Source: Pseudomonadota bacterium (GTDB lineage Bacteria > Pseudomonadota > Alphaproteobacteria > Acetobacterales > Acetobacteraceae). From it: 11,252 bases of DNA. This document shows, piece after piece, positions 1 to 8,474 of the stretch. Both the position numbers and the translations under genes were made by a program. A model generated the notes under the pieces. The model was not told the origin of the DNA and made no database searches. It worked only from the letters and a program-made list of their open reading frames with translations. Positions within the stretch are counted from its first letter, which is position 1; the number at the start of each line of letters is the position of its first letter. The DNA is taken from assembly GCA_021845835.1 (NCBI GenBank), contig JAJZVE010000088.1:1-11252 (forward strand), written 5' to 3'.

Positions 1-55
1 ACATGTCAGAGTCCGATTCCTGCCGCGCAGCCTGGCCGCGCCGGGAATTGGGCTG

Positions 56-83
56 TTGAAGCGATCTGGCCGACGCCCCGTGG
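56..83 (+). promoter_or_regulatory. RpoH (sigma-32) type heat-shock promoter for grpE-dnaK
   Basis: A -35-like TTGAAG (56-61) is followed after 14 bases by CCCCGTGG (76-83). The known sigma-32 consensus is CTTGAAA, 11-16 bases, CCCCATNT, so the spacing and the diagnostic CCCC block fit. The mismatches are the base before TTG and GT for AT in the -10. Transcription would start near 90, giving a grpE leader of about 280 bases. The placement upstream of the GrpE/DnaK/DnaJ genes makes the assignment biologically sensible. The function is inferred from sequence only. Confidence 0.55.
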
Positions 84-267
84 GCGATCCCGGCGCTACC
101 GCTGGCACAGCGCTGTGCGTCTGGCCTCCGCCGAGGCCGTCCCCACTCCTGTCTCGTTCGCCGCGCGGGATCCTGCGGGCCGGGCCCGCGACCAGTCTCT
201 ACCTGGACCTGGGTCGGTCGCTACCTGTGCCCGACGCCGGGCTCTCGTGCTGCGTTCGTCGGCCCTT

Positions 268-313
268 GTGTCACCCGGTCGGGCGCCCTCACTATCCGAC
301 ATGCGCGTGACAC
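268..313 (+). repeat. Two-part stem-loop in the grpE leader
   Basis: GTGTCAC (268-274) pairs perfectly with GTGACAC (307-313). Inside it GTCGG (278-282) pairs with CCGAC (296-300) around a 13-base loop, leaving a 3 by 6 base internal loop. No T-run follows, so it is not an intrinsic terminator. It lies about 55 bases before the grpE ATG, within the transcript expected from the RpoH-like promoter. It could be a structured leader or an operator. No role is shown. Confidence 0.4.
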
Positions 314-368
314 CGCTGCATGCAACGGGGTTGTTTCCGCGATCTCGCTCAACTACCTCAGCGCCGCC

Positions 369-959
369 ATGAGCGAACACCCCATGACCCACGACGAGAC
401 CAACCCGACTTCCGACCCGCGGACGCCGGAGGAGGTGATGGCCGCCGCCGCCCAGCGCATCGCCGCGCTGGAGACGGAGCGCGACGACTTCAAGGACCGC
501 TGGCTGCGCGCCGAGGCCGAGACCGCCAATGTGCGCGCCCGCGCCAGGCGCGAGGTGGACGAGACGCGCCAGTTCGCGGTGCAGAAATTCGCCCGCGACG
601 TGGTGGAGGCGGCCGAGAACATCCGCCGCGGCCTGGACAGCCTGCCGCCGCCGGCCGCCGGCGATCCCGAGGCCCTGACCCGCATGCGCGAGGGGTTCGA
701 GGGCGTCGAGCGCAGCGTGCTGGCGCTGCTGGACCGCAACGGCATCAGGCGCGAGGACCCGACCGGCGCCTTGTTCGACCCCAATCTGCACCAGGCGATG
801 GCCGAGCAGCCCACCGCCGAGCATCCGCCCGGCACCATCCTGCAGGCCTGGACCCCGGCGTGGACGCTGAACGGACGGCTGCTGCGGCCGGCGATGGTGG
901 TGGTGGCCAGGGCCCCTGCCACGGCCGACGGCGGGGCGCGGGTGGATACCACGGCTTGA
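369..959 (+). CDS. grpE: GrpE, nucleotide exchange factor of the DnaK chaperone
   Basis: GrpE is a cytoplasmic homodimer that releases ADP from DnaK and so resets the chaperone cycle. The 196-residue protein has the family's two parts. First comes a long N-terminal helix, roughly residues 20-100, with LETERDDFKDRWLRAEAE and the FARDVVEAAENIRRGLDSLP segment. A C-terminal beta domain follows, carrying the signature FDPNLHQAM and ending in GRLLRPAMVVVA. Length is normal for the family. No Shine-Dalgarno precedes the ATG at 369; a second in-frame ATG at 384 is possible and would remove five residues. dnaK starts 143 bases after the stop. The likely RpoH promoter at 56-83 would make grpE heat-inducible. 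The identification is firm; the exact start is not. Confidence 0.95.
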   Translation: MSEHPMTHDETNPTSDPRTPEEVMAAAAQRIAALETERDDFKDRWLRAEAETANVRARARREVDETRQFAVQKFARDVVEAAENIRRGLDSLPPPAAGDPEALTRMREGFEGVERSVLALLDRNGIRREDPTGALFDPNLHQAMAEQPTAEHPPGTILQAWTPAWTLNGRLLRPAMVVVARAPATADGGARVDTTA

Positions 960-1087
960 CGAACGTCCTGCCCCTTTTCTGCGCACCGCGCCCTTGCCCC
1001 GGCGCATGGCGGTCAATACATCGAGGGCGCACAGTCTCACCTTAGGGACGAAGGCGGTGCCGAACCGGGCCGCCGGGTCCGCTGCAC

Positions 1088-1092
1088 AGGAG
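1088..1092 (+). promoter_or_regulatory. Shine-Dalgarno of dnaK
   Basis: AGGAG lies ten bases before the dnaK ATG at 1103. It is much stronger than anything before grpE, which fits the need for far more DnaK than GrpE. The 143-base grpE-dnaK gap that it ends also holds CTTGAC (955-960) and CCCC (971-974), but these are too close together to form a good sigma-32 promoter. Confidence 0.7.
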
Positions 1093-1102
1093 AATATCAT
1101 CG

Positions 1103-3022
<1,920 letters not shown>

Positions 3023-3045
3023 CGCTGCCATGAGTTTGTGACCAC

Positions 3046-3082
3046 CGATGCGCCCGCGCTTCGCAGGAAGGCGGGCGCATCG
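3046..3082 (+). repeat. Strong stem-loop between dnaK and dnaJ
   Basis: CGATGCGCCCGC (3046-3057) is perfectly complementary to GCGGGCGCATCG (3071-3082). After one bulged G (3058), CTTC (3059-3062) pairs with GAAG (3067-3070) around a GCAG loop. This gives 12 + 4 base pairs. Only scattered Ts follow, so it is not a full intrinsic terminator. Intercistronic hairpins between dnaK and dnaJ are known in other bacteria to stabilise the dnaK end of the message or to reduce read-through. That is the likely role here, by inference. It ends 29 bases before the dnaJ ATG. Confidence 0.8.
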
Positions 3083-3111
3083 CTGTATTCGGCGCCAAGG
3101 TGAGGGCTGAG

Positions 3112-4245
3112 ATGGCGAAGCAGGACTACTACGCCACGCTGGGGGTAGCCCGCGACGCAGGCGCGGATGATCTCAAACGCGCCTACCGCAAGCTGGCGAT
3201 GCAGCACCACCCGGACCGCAATCCGGGCGACAAGCAGGCCGAGGCGACGTTCAAGGAGATCAACGAAGCCTACGACGTGCTGAAGGACGAGCAGAAGCGC
3301 GCCGCCTACGACCGCTACGGCCATGCCGCCTTCGAGCAGGGCGGCGGGGCGGCCGGCGGCTTCGATTTCGGCAGCGGCGGCATCGGCGACATCTTCGAGC
3401 AGATGTTCGGCGACTTCATGGGCGGTGGCGGCGGGCGCCGCGGCGGGCGCGGGCCGCGCGGCGGCGCCGATGTGCGCGCCGCGGTCGAGATCGAACTGAC
3501 CGAGGCATTCACCGGCACCAAGGCCACGCTGCACGTGCCGACGCGCGCCAGGTGCGAGGCGTGCAACGGCAGCGGCTCGGAGAGCAAGGACCGCGGCGTC
3601 GAGACCTGCCCGACCTGCCACGGCGCCGGCAAGATGCACGCGCAGCAGGGCTTCTTCGTGGTCGAGCGCACCTGCCTGACCTGCGGCGGCCAGGGGCGGG
3701 TGATCCGCAACCCGTGCCGCATCTGCAGCGGCGCCGGCACGGTGCAGCGCGAGCGCACGCTGCAGGTGCCGATCCCGGCAGGTATCGAGGACGGCACGCG
3801 CATCCGGCTGGCGGGCGAGGGCGAGGCCGGCGGACCGGGCGCGCCGCCGGGCGACCTCTATGTGCATGTCGGCATCAGGCAGCACCCGATCTTCCAGCGC
3901 GAAGGCGCGATGGTGTTCTGCCGCGTGCCGGTGCGCATGACGCAGGCGGCGCTGGGGGCGGAGATCGAAGTGCCGGCGATCGACGGCACGCCGGCGCGGG
4001 TGAAGCTGCCGGCGGGCACGCAGACGGGCGCCCAGTTCCGGCTGCGCGGCAAAGGGTTCTCGGTGCTGCGCAGCACGCAGCGCGGCGACATGCTGATCCA
4101 GGTGCAGGTGGAGACGCCGCAGAACCTGACGCGCCGGCAGCGCGAACTGCTGGAGGAGTTCGAGGCCGAAGCGGACGGCAAGGGCAGCCCCGAGCACGAG
4201 GGCTTCTTCGCCCGCGCCAAGGAATTCTTCCACGGCCGCGGCTGA
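3112..4245 (+). CDS. dnaJ: DnaJ, Hsp40 co-chaperone
   Basis: DnaJ delivers unfolded substrates to DnaK and stimulates its ATPase. The 378-residue type I protein is complete. The J domain (1-70) has the HPD motif at 33-35. A Gly/Phe-rich linker (about 76-118) is followed by four zinc-binding repeats: CEACNGSG (148-155), CPTCHGAG (166-173), CLTCGGQG (188-195) and CRICSGAG (202-209). The C-terminal substrate-binding beta domains end near [16 protein letters not shown]. The start is taken as ATG 3112, giving [12 protein letters not shown], typical of the family. The preceding AAGGTGAGG (3097-3105) acts as Shine-Dalgarno. An in-frame GTG at 3100 would add only four residues that the family lacks. 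Confidence 0.98.
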   Translation: MAKQDYYATLGVARDAGADDLKRAYRKLAMQHHPDRNPGDKQAEATFKEINEAYDVLKDEQKRAAYDRYGHAAFEQGGGAAGGFDFGSGGIGDIFEQMFGDFMGGGGGRRGGRGPRGGADVRAAVEIELTEAFTGTKATLHVPTRARCEACNGSGSESKDRGVETCPTCHGAGKMHAQQGFFVVERTCLTCGGQGRVIRNPCRICSGAGTVQRERTLQVPIPAGIEDGTRIRLAGEGEAGGPGAPPGDLYVHVGIRQHPIFQREGAMVFCRVPVRMTQAALGAEIEVPAIDGTPARVKLPAGTQTGAQFRLRGKGFSVLRSTQRGDMLIQVQVETPQNLTRRQRELLEEFEAEADGKGSPEHEGFFARAKEFFHGRG

Positions 4246-4249
4246 CCGG

Positions 4250-4281
4250 GGCGATCGCAGTCTCGCACGGACGTGATCGCC
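4250..4281 (+). repeat. Inverted repeat just after dnaJ
   Basis: GGCGATCGC (4250-4258) can pair with GTGATCGCC (4273-4281), nine pairs including one G-U, around a 14-base loop. It begins five bases after the dnaJ stop. No T-run follows. It may mark the 3' end of the chaperone message or act as a weak or Rho-assisted stop. In DNA this GC-rich such pairings also occur by chance. Confidence 0.4.
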
Positions 4282-4370
4282 GCCGCGGACGCTAAACCGG
4301 CGGGCGTGCAACTCTGGCGCGGAGAGCACGTTGGGCCTGTATTCGCGGCGCCGTCCCCCCACCTGCGCCG

Positions 4371-4397
4371 CGGACCGGGTGCCGGCGGCGCGGTCCG
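4371..4397 (+). repeat. Inverted repeat upstream of dapB
   Basis: CGGACCG (4371-4377) and CGGTCCG (4391-4397) form a perfect 7-bp stem with a 13-base loop. An alternative pairing, GCGCCG (4365-4370) with CGGCGC (4386-4391), is mutually exclusive with it. Both lie in the 214-base dnaJ-dapB gap, where I see no gene and no convincing promoter. The two competing folds could be a leader switch, but composition alone could explain them. Confidence 0.3.
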
Positions 4398-4459
4398 ACG
4401 AACGGGCCGCGCCGCCACGGCGCTTGTGTACCGGCGGTTGCCGACGCAGACTCGGACGC

Positions 4460-5227
4460 ATGGACAAGGGCATCGGAATCGCCGGAATCGCCGGTCGCAT
4501 GGGCCGACTGCTGGCAGAGGAGGTCGCGGCGGCCGGCCTGCCGGTGGTCGGCGGCATCGACCGCGAGGGAACGGCACCGGACGGCGTGCGCCTGTTTCCC
4601 ACCATCGCCGCACTGGCCGGCGCCTGCGACGTCGTGGTGGATTTCACGCACGCGAGCGCGGTCGCCGGGCACGCGGCGGCGCTGGCCGCTTCCGGCACGG
4701 CCTGGGTGCTCGGCACCACCGGCCTGTCGGCGGCCGACGATGCGGCGGTCGCGGCGGCGGCCGAGCGGATCGGCGTGGTGCAGGCGCCGAATTTTTCCCC
4801 CGGCGTGAACCTGGTGCTGGCGCTCGCCGAGCGCATGGCGGCGGCGCTGCCGGGCGACGCCTATGACGCCGAGATCGTGGAAATGCACCATCGCCAGAAG
4901 GTCGATGCCCCGTCCGGCACCGCGCTCGGCCTCGGCCAGGCGGTGGCGCGCGGGCGCGGCGTGGCGCTGGAAGTGGTGCGCGAGAGCGGGCGGGACGGGC
5001 ACACCGGCCCGCGCAAGCCGGACGCCATCGGCTTCGCCGCGCTGCGCGGCGGGCAGGTCGTGGGCGACCACACCCTGATCTTCGCCGCCGCCGGCGAGCA
5101 TATCGCGGTGACGCACCGCGCCTTCGACCGGCGCGTGTTCGCGACCGGGGCGGTGCGCGCGGCGCGCTGGGTGGCGGGTCGCCCGGCGGGCCGCTACTCC
5201 ATGATGGACGTGCTGGGAATGCGATGA
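4460..5227 (+). CDS. dapB: 4-hydroxy-tetrahydrodipicolinate reductase
   Basis: DapB reduces (2S,4S)-4-hydroxy-tetrahydrodipicolinate with NAD(P)H in the diaminopimelate/lysine pathway, supplying lysine and peptidoglycan precursors. The 255-residue protein starts with the Rossmann nucleotide loop GIAGIAGRMGR (6-16). The segment WVLGTTG (82-88) is the conserved cofactor-site region. The active-site motif HHRQKVDAPSGTA (143-155) supplies the catalytic His (equivalent to E. coli His159/160) and Lys147. The C-terminus FATGAVRAARWVAGRPAGRY is typical. The frame is open further upstream, with ATG at 4331, but the 43 extra residues are Arg-rich and unlike the family. ATG 4460 places the Rossmann motif at the usual distance from the start. 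No clear Shine-Dalgarno is seen. metK follows after 100 bases. Confidence 0.96.
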   Translation: MDKGIGIAGIAGRMGRLLAEEVAAAGLPVVGGIDREGTAPDGVRLFPTIAALAGACDVVVDFTHASAVAGHAAALAASGTAWVLGTTGLSAADDAAVAAAAERIGVVQAPNFSPGVNLVLALAERMAAALPGDAYDAEIVEMHHRQKVDAPSGTALGLGQAVARGRGVALEVVRESGRDGHTGPRKPDAIGFAALRGGQVVGDHTLIFAAAGEHIAVTHRAFDRRVFATGAVRAARWVAGRPAGRYSMMDVLGMR

Positions 5228-5228
5228 C

Positions 5229-5297
5229 GCGCCGGGCGTCGCGGCGCTTGACCGGGGGGGCGGTTTTCCGCCATTGACCGGCGCCGGCCTGTTTTTT
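5229..5297 (+). promoter_or_regulatory. Hairpin-bearing leader between dapB and metK
   Basis: Two stems follow the dapB stop: GCGCCG (5229-5234) with CGGCGC (5242-5247), and GGCGG-TTTT-CCGCC (5259-5272). A T6 run at 5292-5297 comes 19 bases later, too far for a classical terminator. TTGACCGG occurs twice (5248-5255 and 5274-5281), and each copy resembles a -35 element, but neither has a convincing -10. A SAM riboswitch would make sense before metK. I cannot match the SAM-II, SAM-V or SAM/SAH conserved cores here. Confidence 0.3.
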
Positions 5298-5327
5298 CCC
5301 TCCCTCTTTGCCAGTACGGGAAGCTAG

Positions 5328-6515
5328 ATGCGCGACAAGGGCGAATTCCTGTTCACTTCCGAGTCGGTCTCGGAAGGCCATCCCGACAAGGTTGCGGACC
5401 GCATCAGCGACACGGTGCTGGACACGTTCCTGGCCGCCGATCCGTATGCGCGCGTCGCCTGCGAAACGCTGGTGACCACCAACCGGATCGTGCTGGCCGG
5501 CGAGACCCGCGGCCCCGACACGATCACGCCGGAACTGCTGGCCCACCAGGCGCGGCTCGCGGTGCATGACATCGGCTACGACCAGGAAGGCTTCTCCTGG
5601 AAGCACGCCAAGGTGGAAGTGCATCTGCACGCCCAGTCCTCCGACATCGCGCAGGGCGTCGATGCCGCCGGCAACAAGGACGAGGGCGCCGGCGACCAGG
5701 GCATCATGTTCGGCTACGCCTGCCGCGAGACGCCGCTGCTGATGCCGGCGCCGCTGTTCTACGCCCACCTGATCCTGCGCCGGATCAGCGAGCTGCGGCG
5801 CATCCACGACATCTCGGTCGCCGGCCTGCTGCCGGACGCGAAGAGCCAGGTGACGCTGCGCTACGTCGATGGCCAGCCGGTCGGCGCCACCAGCGTCGTG
5901 GTCTCCACCCAGCATGCCGAGCATCTGAGCCAGGAGCAGGTGCGCGAGATGGTGCTGCCGATCATCCGCACCAGCCTGCCGGACGGCTGGATGCCGTCGG
6001 CGCGCGATATCTATGTCAATCCGACCGGCAAGTTCGTGATCGGCGGCCCGGACGGCGATTGCGGGCTGACCGGGCGGAAGATCATCGTCGATACCTATGG
6101 CGGCGCGGCGCCGCACGGCGGCGGCGCGTTCAGCGGCAAGGATCCGACCAAGGTCGATCGCAGCGCCGCCTATGCCTGCCGGTATCTGGCGAAGAACGTG
6201 GTGGCGGCGGGGCTGGCCGATCACTGCACGCTGCAGCTCAGCTACGCCATCGGCGTGTCGCACCCGCTGTCCGTCTATGTCGATCTGCACGGCAACCCCT
6301 GCGACGTGGACCAGCTGAAGCTGGAGCGCACGCTGCGCGAGCTGGTGAACCTGTCGCCGCGCGGCATCCGCGAACACCTGCACCTCAATCGCCCGATCTA
6401 TGCCGCCACCTCCGCCTACGGCCATTTCGGCCGCGAGCCGGACGAGGAACGCGGCACCTTCACCTGGGAGCGCACCGACCTCGTCACCGCGCTGCGCGCG
6501 GCGTTCCACCGCTGA
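5328..6515 (+). CDS. metK: S-adenosylmethionine synthetase
   Basis: MetK makes S-adenosylmethionine from ATP and methionine, releasing phosphate and pyrophosphate. It acts as a cytoplasmic tetramer needing Mg and K ions. The 395-residue protein has all three family landmarks: [12 protein letters not shown] near the N-terminus with catalytic His18, the ATP-binding motif [11 protein letters not shown] (120-130), and the P-loop-like GGGAFSGKD (264-272). Length is normal. The start at 5328 is supported by GGGAAG (5318-5323) and by the standard beginning of the protein. The stop TGA (6513-6515) overlaps the proposed start of trmB, a SAM-dependent enzyme. Codon use matches the core genes. Confidence 0.98.
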   Translation: MRDKGEFLFTSESVSEGHPDKVADRISDTVLDTFLAADPYARVACETLVTTNRIVLAGETRGPDTITPELLAHQARLAVHDIGYDQEGFSWKHAKVEVHLHAQSSDIAQGVDAAGNKDEGAGDQGIMFGYACRETPLLMPAPLFYAHLILRRISELRRIHDISVAGLLPDAKSQVTLRYVDGQPVGATSVVVSTQHAEHLSQEQVREMVLPIIRTSLPDGWMPSARDIYVNPTGKFVIGGPDGDCGLTGRKIIVDTYGGAAPHGGGAFSGKDPTKVDRSAAYACRYLAKNVVAAGLADHCTLQLSYAIGVSHPLSVYVDLHGNPCDVDQLKLERTLRELVNLSPRGIREHLHLNRPIYAATSAYGHFGREPDEERGTFTWERTDLVTALRAAFHR

Positions 6516-7240
6516 GCGAGGCGGCAGGGCGCCGCCTCAGGCCGCCGCCCGACCGGCTGTACGGCCGCCCGCGCAGCCACCGGCTGCGCCCGCGGCAGGT
6601 GAAGCTGCTGGCCGAGACGCTGCCGCGGCTGCGCTTCGACGCGGCGGTGGCCGGAACACCGCGCGCCGCGTTTGCCGCGCCGGTCGGCGCGCTGTGGCTG
6701 GAAGTGGGCTTCGGCGGCGGCGAGCATGCGCTGGCGCAGGCGGCGGCGCACCCCGATGTCGGCCTGATCGCCTGCGAGGTGTTCGAGAACGGCCTCTGTT
6801 CGCTGCTGTCCCGGCTGGTGCCGGAGGGTGGCGAGGCGACGGCGCCGCTGCCGGCGAACCTGCGCGTGTGGGACCAGGATGCGCGGGCGCTGCTGCGGCA
6901 GTTGCCGGATGCGTGCCTCGATCGGCTGTTCCTGCTGTTCCCCGATCCCTGGCCGAAGACGCGGCACGCCAGGCGCCGCTTCGTGCATCCGGCGCTGCTG
7001 CCCGGGATCGCGCGGGTGCTGCGGCCGGGCGCGGAATGGCGGATCGCGACCGACGATCCGACCTATCAGGCATGGGTGGCGGAGGTGTTTGCCGACCAGC
7101 CGTTCTTTGCCATTTCGCCGCCGGTGGAGGCGCGGCCGGAGGACTGGCCGGGGACGCGGTACGAGGCGAAGGCGATGGTGGCGGGGCGGGGCGTGTTCTA
7201 CTGGAGATTGCACCGGCTGCGAGGTGGTGTGAGAACCTGA
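6512..7240 (+). CDS. trmB: tRNA (guanine-N7-)-methyltransferase
   Basis: TrmB transfers methyl from SAM to N7 of guanosine 46 in the tRNA variable loop. The 242-residue protein shows the N-terminal family block [15 protein letters not shown] (15-29), the SAM-binding [12 protein letters not shown] (63-74) with the CEVFENG segment, the hallmark [10 protein letters not shown] (143-152), [10 protein letters not shown], and the C-terminal [11 protein letters not shown]. No ATG, GTG or TTG lies in this frame between the late part of metK and GTG 6599, and starting at 6599 would remove the conserved N-terminal block. I therefore propose CTG at 6512, sharing CTGA with the metK stop, so translation would be coupled. 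No Shine-Dalgarno is visible. The identity is firm; the start is an inference. Confidence 0.93.
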   Translation: MSEAAGRRLRPPPDRLYGRPRSHRLRPRQVKLLAETLPRLRFDAAVAGTPRAAFAAPVGALWLEVGFGGGEHALAQAAAHPDVGLIACEVFENGLCSLLSRLVPEGGEATAPLPANLRVWDQDARALLRQLPDACLDRLFLLFPDPWPKTRHARRRFVHPALLPGIARVLRPGAEWRIATDDPTYQAWVAEVFADQPFFAISPPVEARPEDWPGTRYEAKAMVAGRGVFYWRLHRLRGGVRT

Positions 7241-7249
7241 TTCTCAGGT
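7232..7249. repeat. Left 9-bp direct repeat overlapping an inverted repeat at the trmB 3' end
   Basis: AGAACCTGA (7232-7240) ends with the trmB stop and recurs at 8909-8917, ending with the vapC stop. It overlaps ACCTGA-TTC-TCAGGT (stem arms 7235-7240 and 7244-7249), a perfect 6-bp inverted repeat without a T-run. The position marks the left edge of the accessory segment. Confidence 0.5.
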
Positions 7250-7290
7250 CGTGGATCATCGACGCAAACTTCCGAGGTTGGGTTCGGCTT

Positions 7291-7839
7291 ATGATTACCT
7301 CCCACGAGATCCGCGGCGTGAAGCTCGAACAGGCTCCAGACTTCAAAAAGACACAGGAATTGCTGGCGCTTTTCGCCGACCTTCGTAAGACGCGAAGGCC
7401 GCTGAACTTGACGACGGACGAATTTGACAAGGTTCTTCGCTGGAAATTGTGTGGCCAGTATGGGAGAACAAAAAAACATCACGCTGGTAACAGCGACGAG
7501 TTGCTGCGGAACATCACGCAGTGTACTTTTTCTATCAGTCACGACGAGCGTGATTACAGACTTCAACTTCGGACTGGACTGCTCTGCGTGCTGCGCGGTG
7601 TCGGCGTTCCGGTTGCCTCGGCAATCCTGGCGCTCACACACCCGGAGGATTACGGCGTCATTGATGTCCGGGGGTGGCGCCAAGTGTTCGGCGGGAAGCG
7701 CACTCAGTTTTCCGTTTCGGATTATCTCCGGTACATGAAGGAGCTTTGGCGGTTGGCTGATGAACTCGGCCCCACTTGGTCGCCGCAAAAGGTCGATTAC
7801 GCCATCTGGGTCTATGATGCACAGCACAGCGGCATTTAA
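7291..7839 (+). CDS. Uncharacterised protein with a helix-hairpin-helix-like core
   Basis: I do not recognise a named gene. The predicted 182-residue soluble protein has no signal peptide or membrane segment. Residues 43-58 (DEFDKVLRWKLCGQYG) begin a charged helical part. Residues 100-128 read VLRGVGVPVASAIL, then eight residues, then YGVIDVRGW. A GVG hairpin followed by a helix and, further on, a conserved Asp (D125) resembles the HhH-GPD fold of base-excision DNA glycosylases. A catalytic Lys is not apparent, so DNA binding is more defensible than glycosylase activity. ATG 7291 is the only usable start because the in-frame DNA back to trmB has no ATG, GTG or TTG. The Shine-Dalgarno is weak (GAGG, 7274-7277). 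A hand count over 7321-7500 gives 91 G/C of 180 (51%), far below the neighbours, which suggests recent transfer. Confidence 0.75.
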   Translation: MITSHEIRGVKLEQAPDFKKTQELLALFADLRKTRRPLNLTTDEFDKVLRWKLCGQYGRTKKHHAGNSDELLRNITQCTFSISHDERDYRLQLRTGLLCVLRGVGVPVASAILALTHPEDYGVIDVRGWRQVFGGKRTQFSVSDYLRYMKELWRLADELGPTWSPQKVDYAIWVYDAQHSGI

Positions 7840-7854
7840 CCGGCAATGCAGGTT

Positions 7855-7889
7855 CCACGCGAGCAGCGATGTTCGCCTTGCTCTCGTGG
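7855..7889 (+). repeat. Long imperfect hairpin after the accessory gene
   Basis: CCACG-C-GAGCA (7855-7865) pairs with TGCTC-T-CGTGG (7879-7889) with one C/T mismatch. GCGA (7866-7869) then pairs with TCGC (7873-7876) around a TGT loop, leaving a 2-base bulge. This is about 14 pairs. No T-run follows. It lies 15 bases after the stop of the 182-residue gene and 13 before the next possible start. It could be a 3' mRNA structure or an operator for the antitoxin-like gene. Confidence 0.5.
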
Positions 7890-7902
7890 GTGAACGCGGG
7901 CA

Positions 7903-8289
7903 GTGATTTGCGATGCGCGGACGCTCCTCGATTGCCTATGGGACTACTACACGGACGAAGAAATCCGATGGTGGCTCTACGCGCCGCACCCGATGTTGAA
8001 TGGCCAACACGCCGCCGATCTGATCGACGCCGGCCGTGCCGATGACATGGTCGGCGTCGTCAGGGCACTCGCTGAGGGGGCTTGCCTGTCGGCGACGCCC
8101 GATCGAAACAGATGCGGGGGAGTATGGGCGCCCGAAGATCGCGAGACATGGCGTTGCTCGCGAAGACAATGCGGCATCGCGAGCGGCGTTGCATTGTGCT
8201 ATCATCGCCAGCACCGGGAGCGCGAGGCGGGAGAATGCCTGCAAGTATGTCGATCCGGAATCTGGATAATGAAACGGTCGCCCGTCTGA
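7903..8289 (+). pseudogene. Remnant of an Xre/MbcA/ParS-type (DUF2384) antitoxin
   Basis: From GTG 7903 the frame gives 128 residues. Only about residues 14-63 look like protein: YYTDEEIRWWLYAPHP, MLNGQHAADLIDAGRADD and MVGVVRALAEGA match the pattern of the C-terminal toxin-binding domain of Xre/MbcA/ParS antitoxins (W..PHP.L.G..p.dl...g...ev......l..G). No DNA-binding HTH precedes it, because an in-frame stop lies at 7891-7893. After residue 63 the translation becomes Cys/Arg-rich and unlike anything known, and its end overlaps the next antitoxin gene by 55 bases. No RES-type toxin follows. It is best read as a truncated or decayed orphan antitoxin. A short intact antitoxin, ending near 8090 before a frameshift, is the alternative. 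Confidence 0.45.
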
Positions 8290-8474
8290 AGCGGCGCGCG
8301 GCCCGTCATGGCCGTTCCACCGAGGCGGAAGTGCGCGACATTCTTCGCCGTGCGCTCGATGCCGAGGCAGCGCCCGATTTCGACACCCTTGCCGCCGAAC
8401 TGCGCGCACTCCTCGCCGGCCGCACGCACACACCCGCCGAGGAGTTGTTGCGGGAGGGTCGTGACGAGAGATGA
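8235..8474 (+). CDS. FitA/VapB-like ribbon-helix-helix antitoxin
   Basis: This is a 79-residue antitoxin of a type II toxin-antitoxin pair. Residues 1-40 match FitA-type Arc-like ribbon-helix-helix proteins: MPASMSIRNLDNETVARLKR followed by RAARHGRSTEAEVRDIL. This part would dimerise and bind the operator. The acidic and flexible C-terminus (about 45-79, ending EELLREGRDER) is where such antitoxins wrap their toxin. ATG 8235 is preceded by GAGG (8224-8227) at 7 bases. An alternative ATG at 8247 has no Shine-Dalgarno. It overlaps the toxin gene by ATGA, the usual coupled arrangement, and the complex probably represses its own promoter. Base composition is like the core genes, unlike the 182-residue gene upstream. 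Confidence 0.9.
   Translation: MPASMSIRNLDNETVARLKRRAARHGRSTEAEVRDILRRALDAEAAPDFDTLAAELRALLAGRTHTPAEELLREGRDER

Larger units (their letters stand above)
1..368. other. Gene-free region upstream of grpE
   Basis: No recognisable protein was found on either strand. One + frame is open from position 1 to the stop at 370-372, and long minus-strand frames run through grpE, but their translations are Arg/Pro/Ala-rich shadows with no family motif. The heat-shock repressor HrcA, which often precedes grpE, is not visible, and neither is a CIRCE operator (TTAGCACTC-N9-GAGTGCTAA). The region holds an RpoH-like promoter near 56-83, a perfect GC hairpin at 175-189 (GCGGGC-CGG-GCCCGC) and a larger two-part stem at 268-313. 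It therefore looks like a long regulatory leader rather than coding DNA. A highly diverged or decayed gene cannot be excluded. Confidence 0.6.

Noticed and set aside
1..368. 3' end of hrcA upstream of grpE, or a CIRCE operator
   Set aside because: No HrcA C-terminal pattern appears in any frame, and no TTAGCACTC/GAGTGCTAA pair is present here or before dnaK.
955..978. Possible sigma-32 promoter before dnaK: CTTGAC (955-960) and CCCCTTTT (971-978)
   Set aside because: From TTG to CCCC is 15 bases, against 19-20 in a typical sigma-32 promoter, and the -35 overlaps the grpE stop. The spacing is too short to support it.
96..1100. Long minus-strand frame covering grpE
   Set aside because: It is a GC-rich antisense shadow. 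The + strand encodes a clear GrpE, and the minus translation is Arg/Ala/Gly-rich with no motif.
5228..5327. SAM-II or SAM/SAH riboswitch upstream of metK
   Set aside because: The location invites it, but I could not place the conserved cores. The AAGCTAG near the start codon alone is not enough.
6599..7240. trmB starting at GTG 6599
   Set aside because: It would delete the conserved N-terminal TrmB block ([15 protein letters not shown]) and has no Shine-Dalgarno, so the CTG overlap start is preferred.
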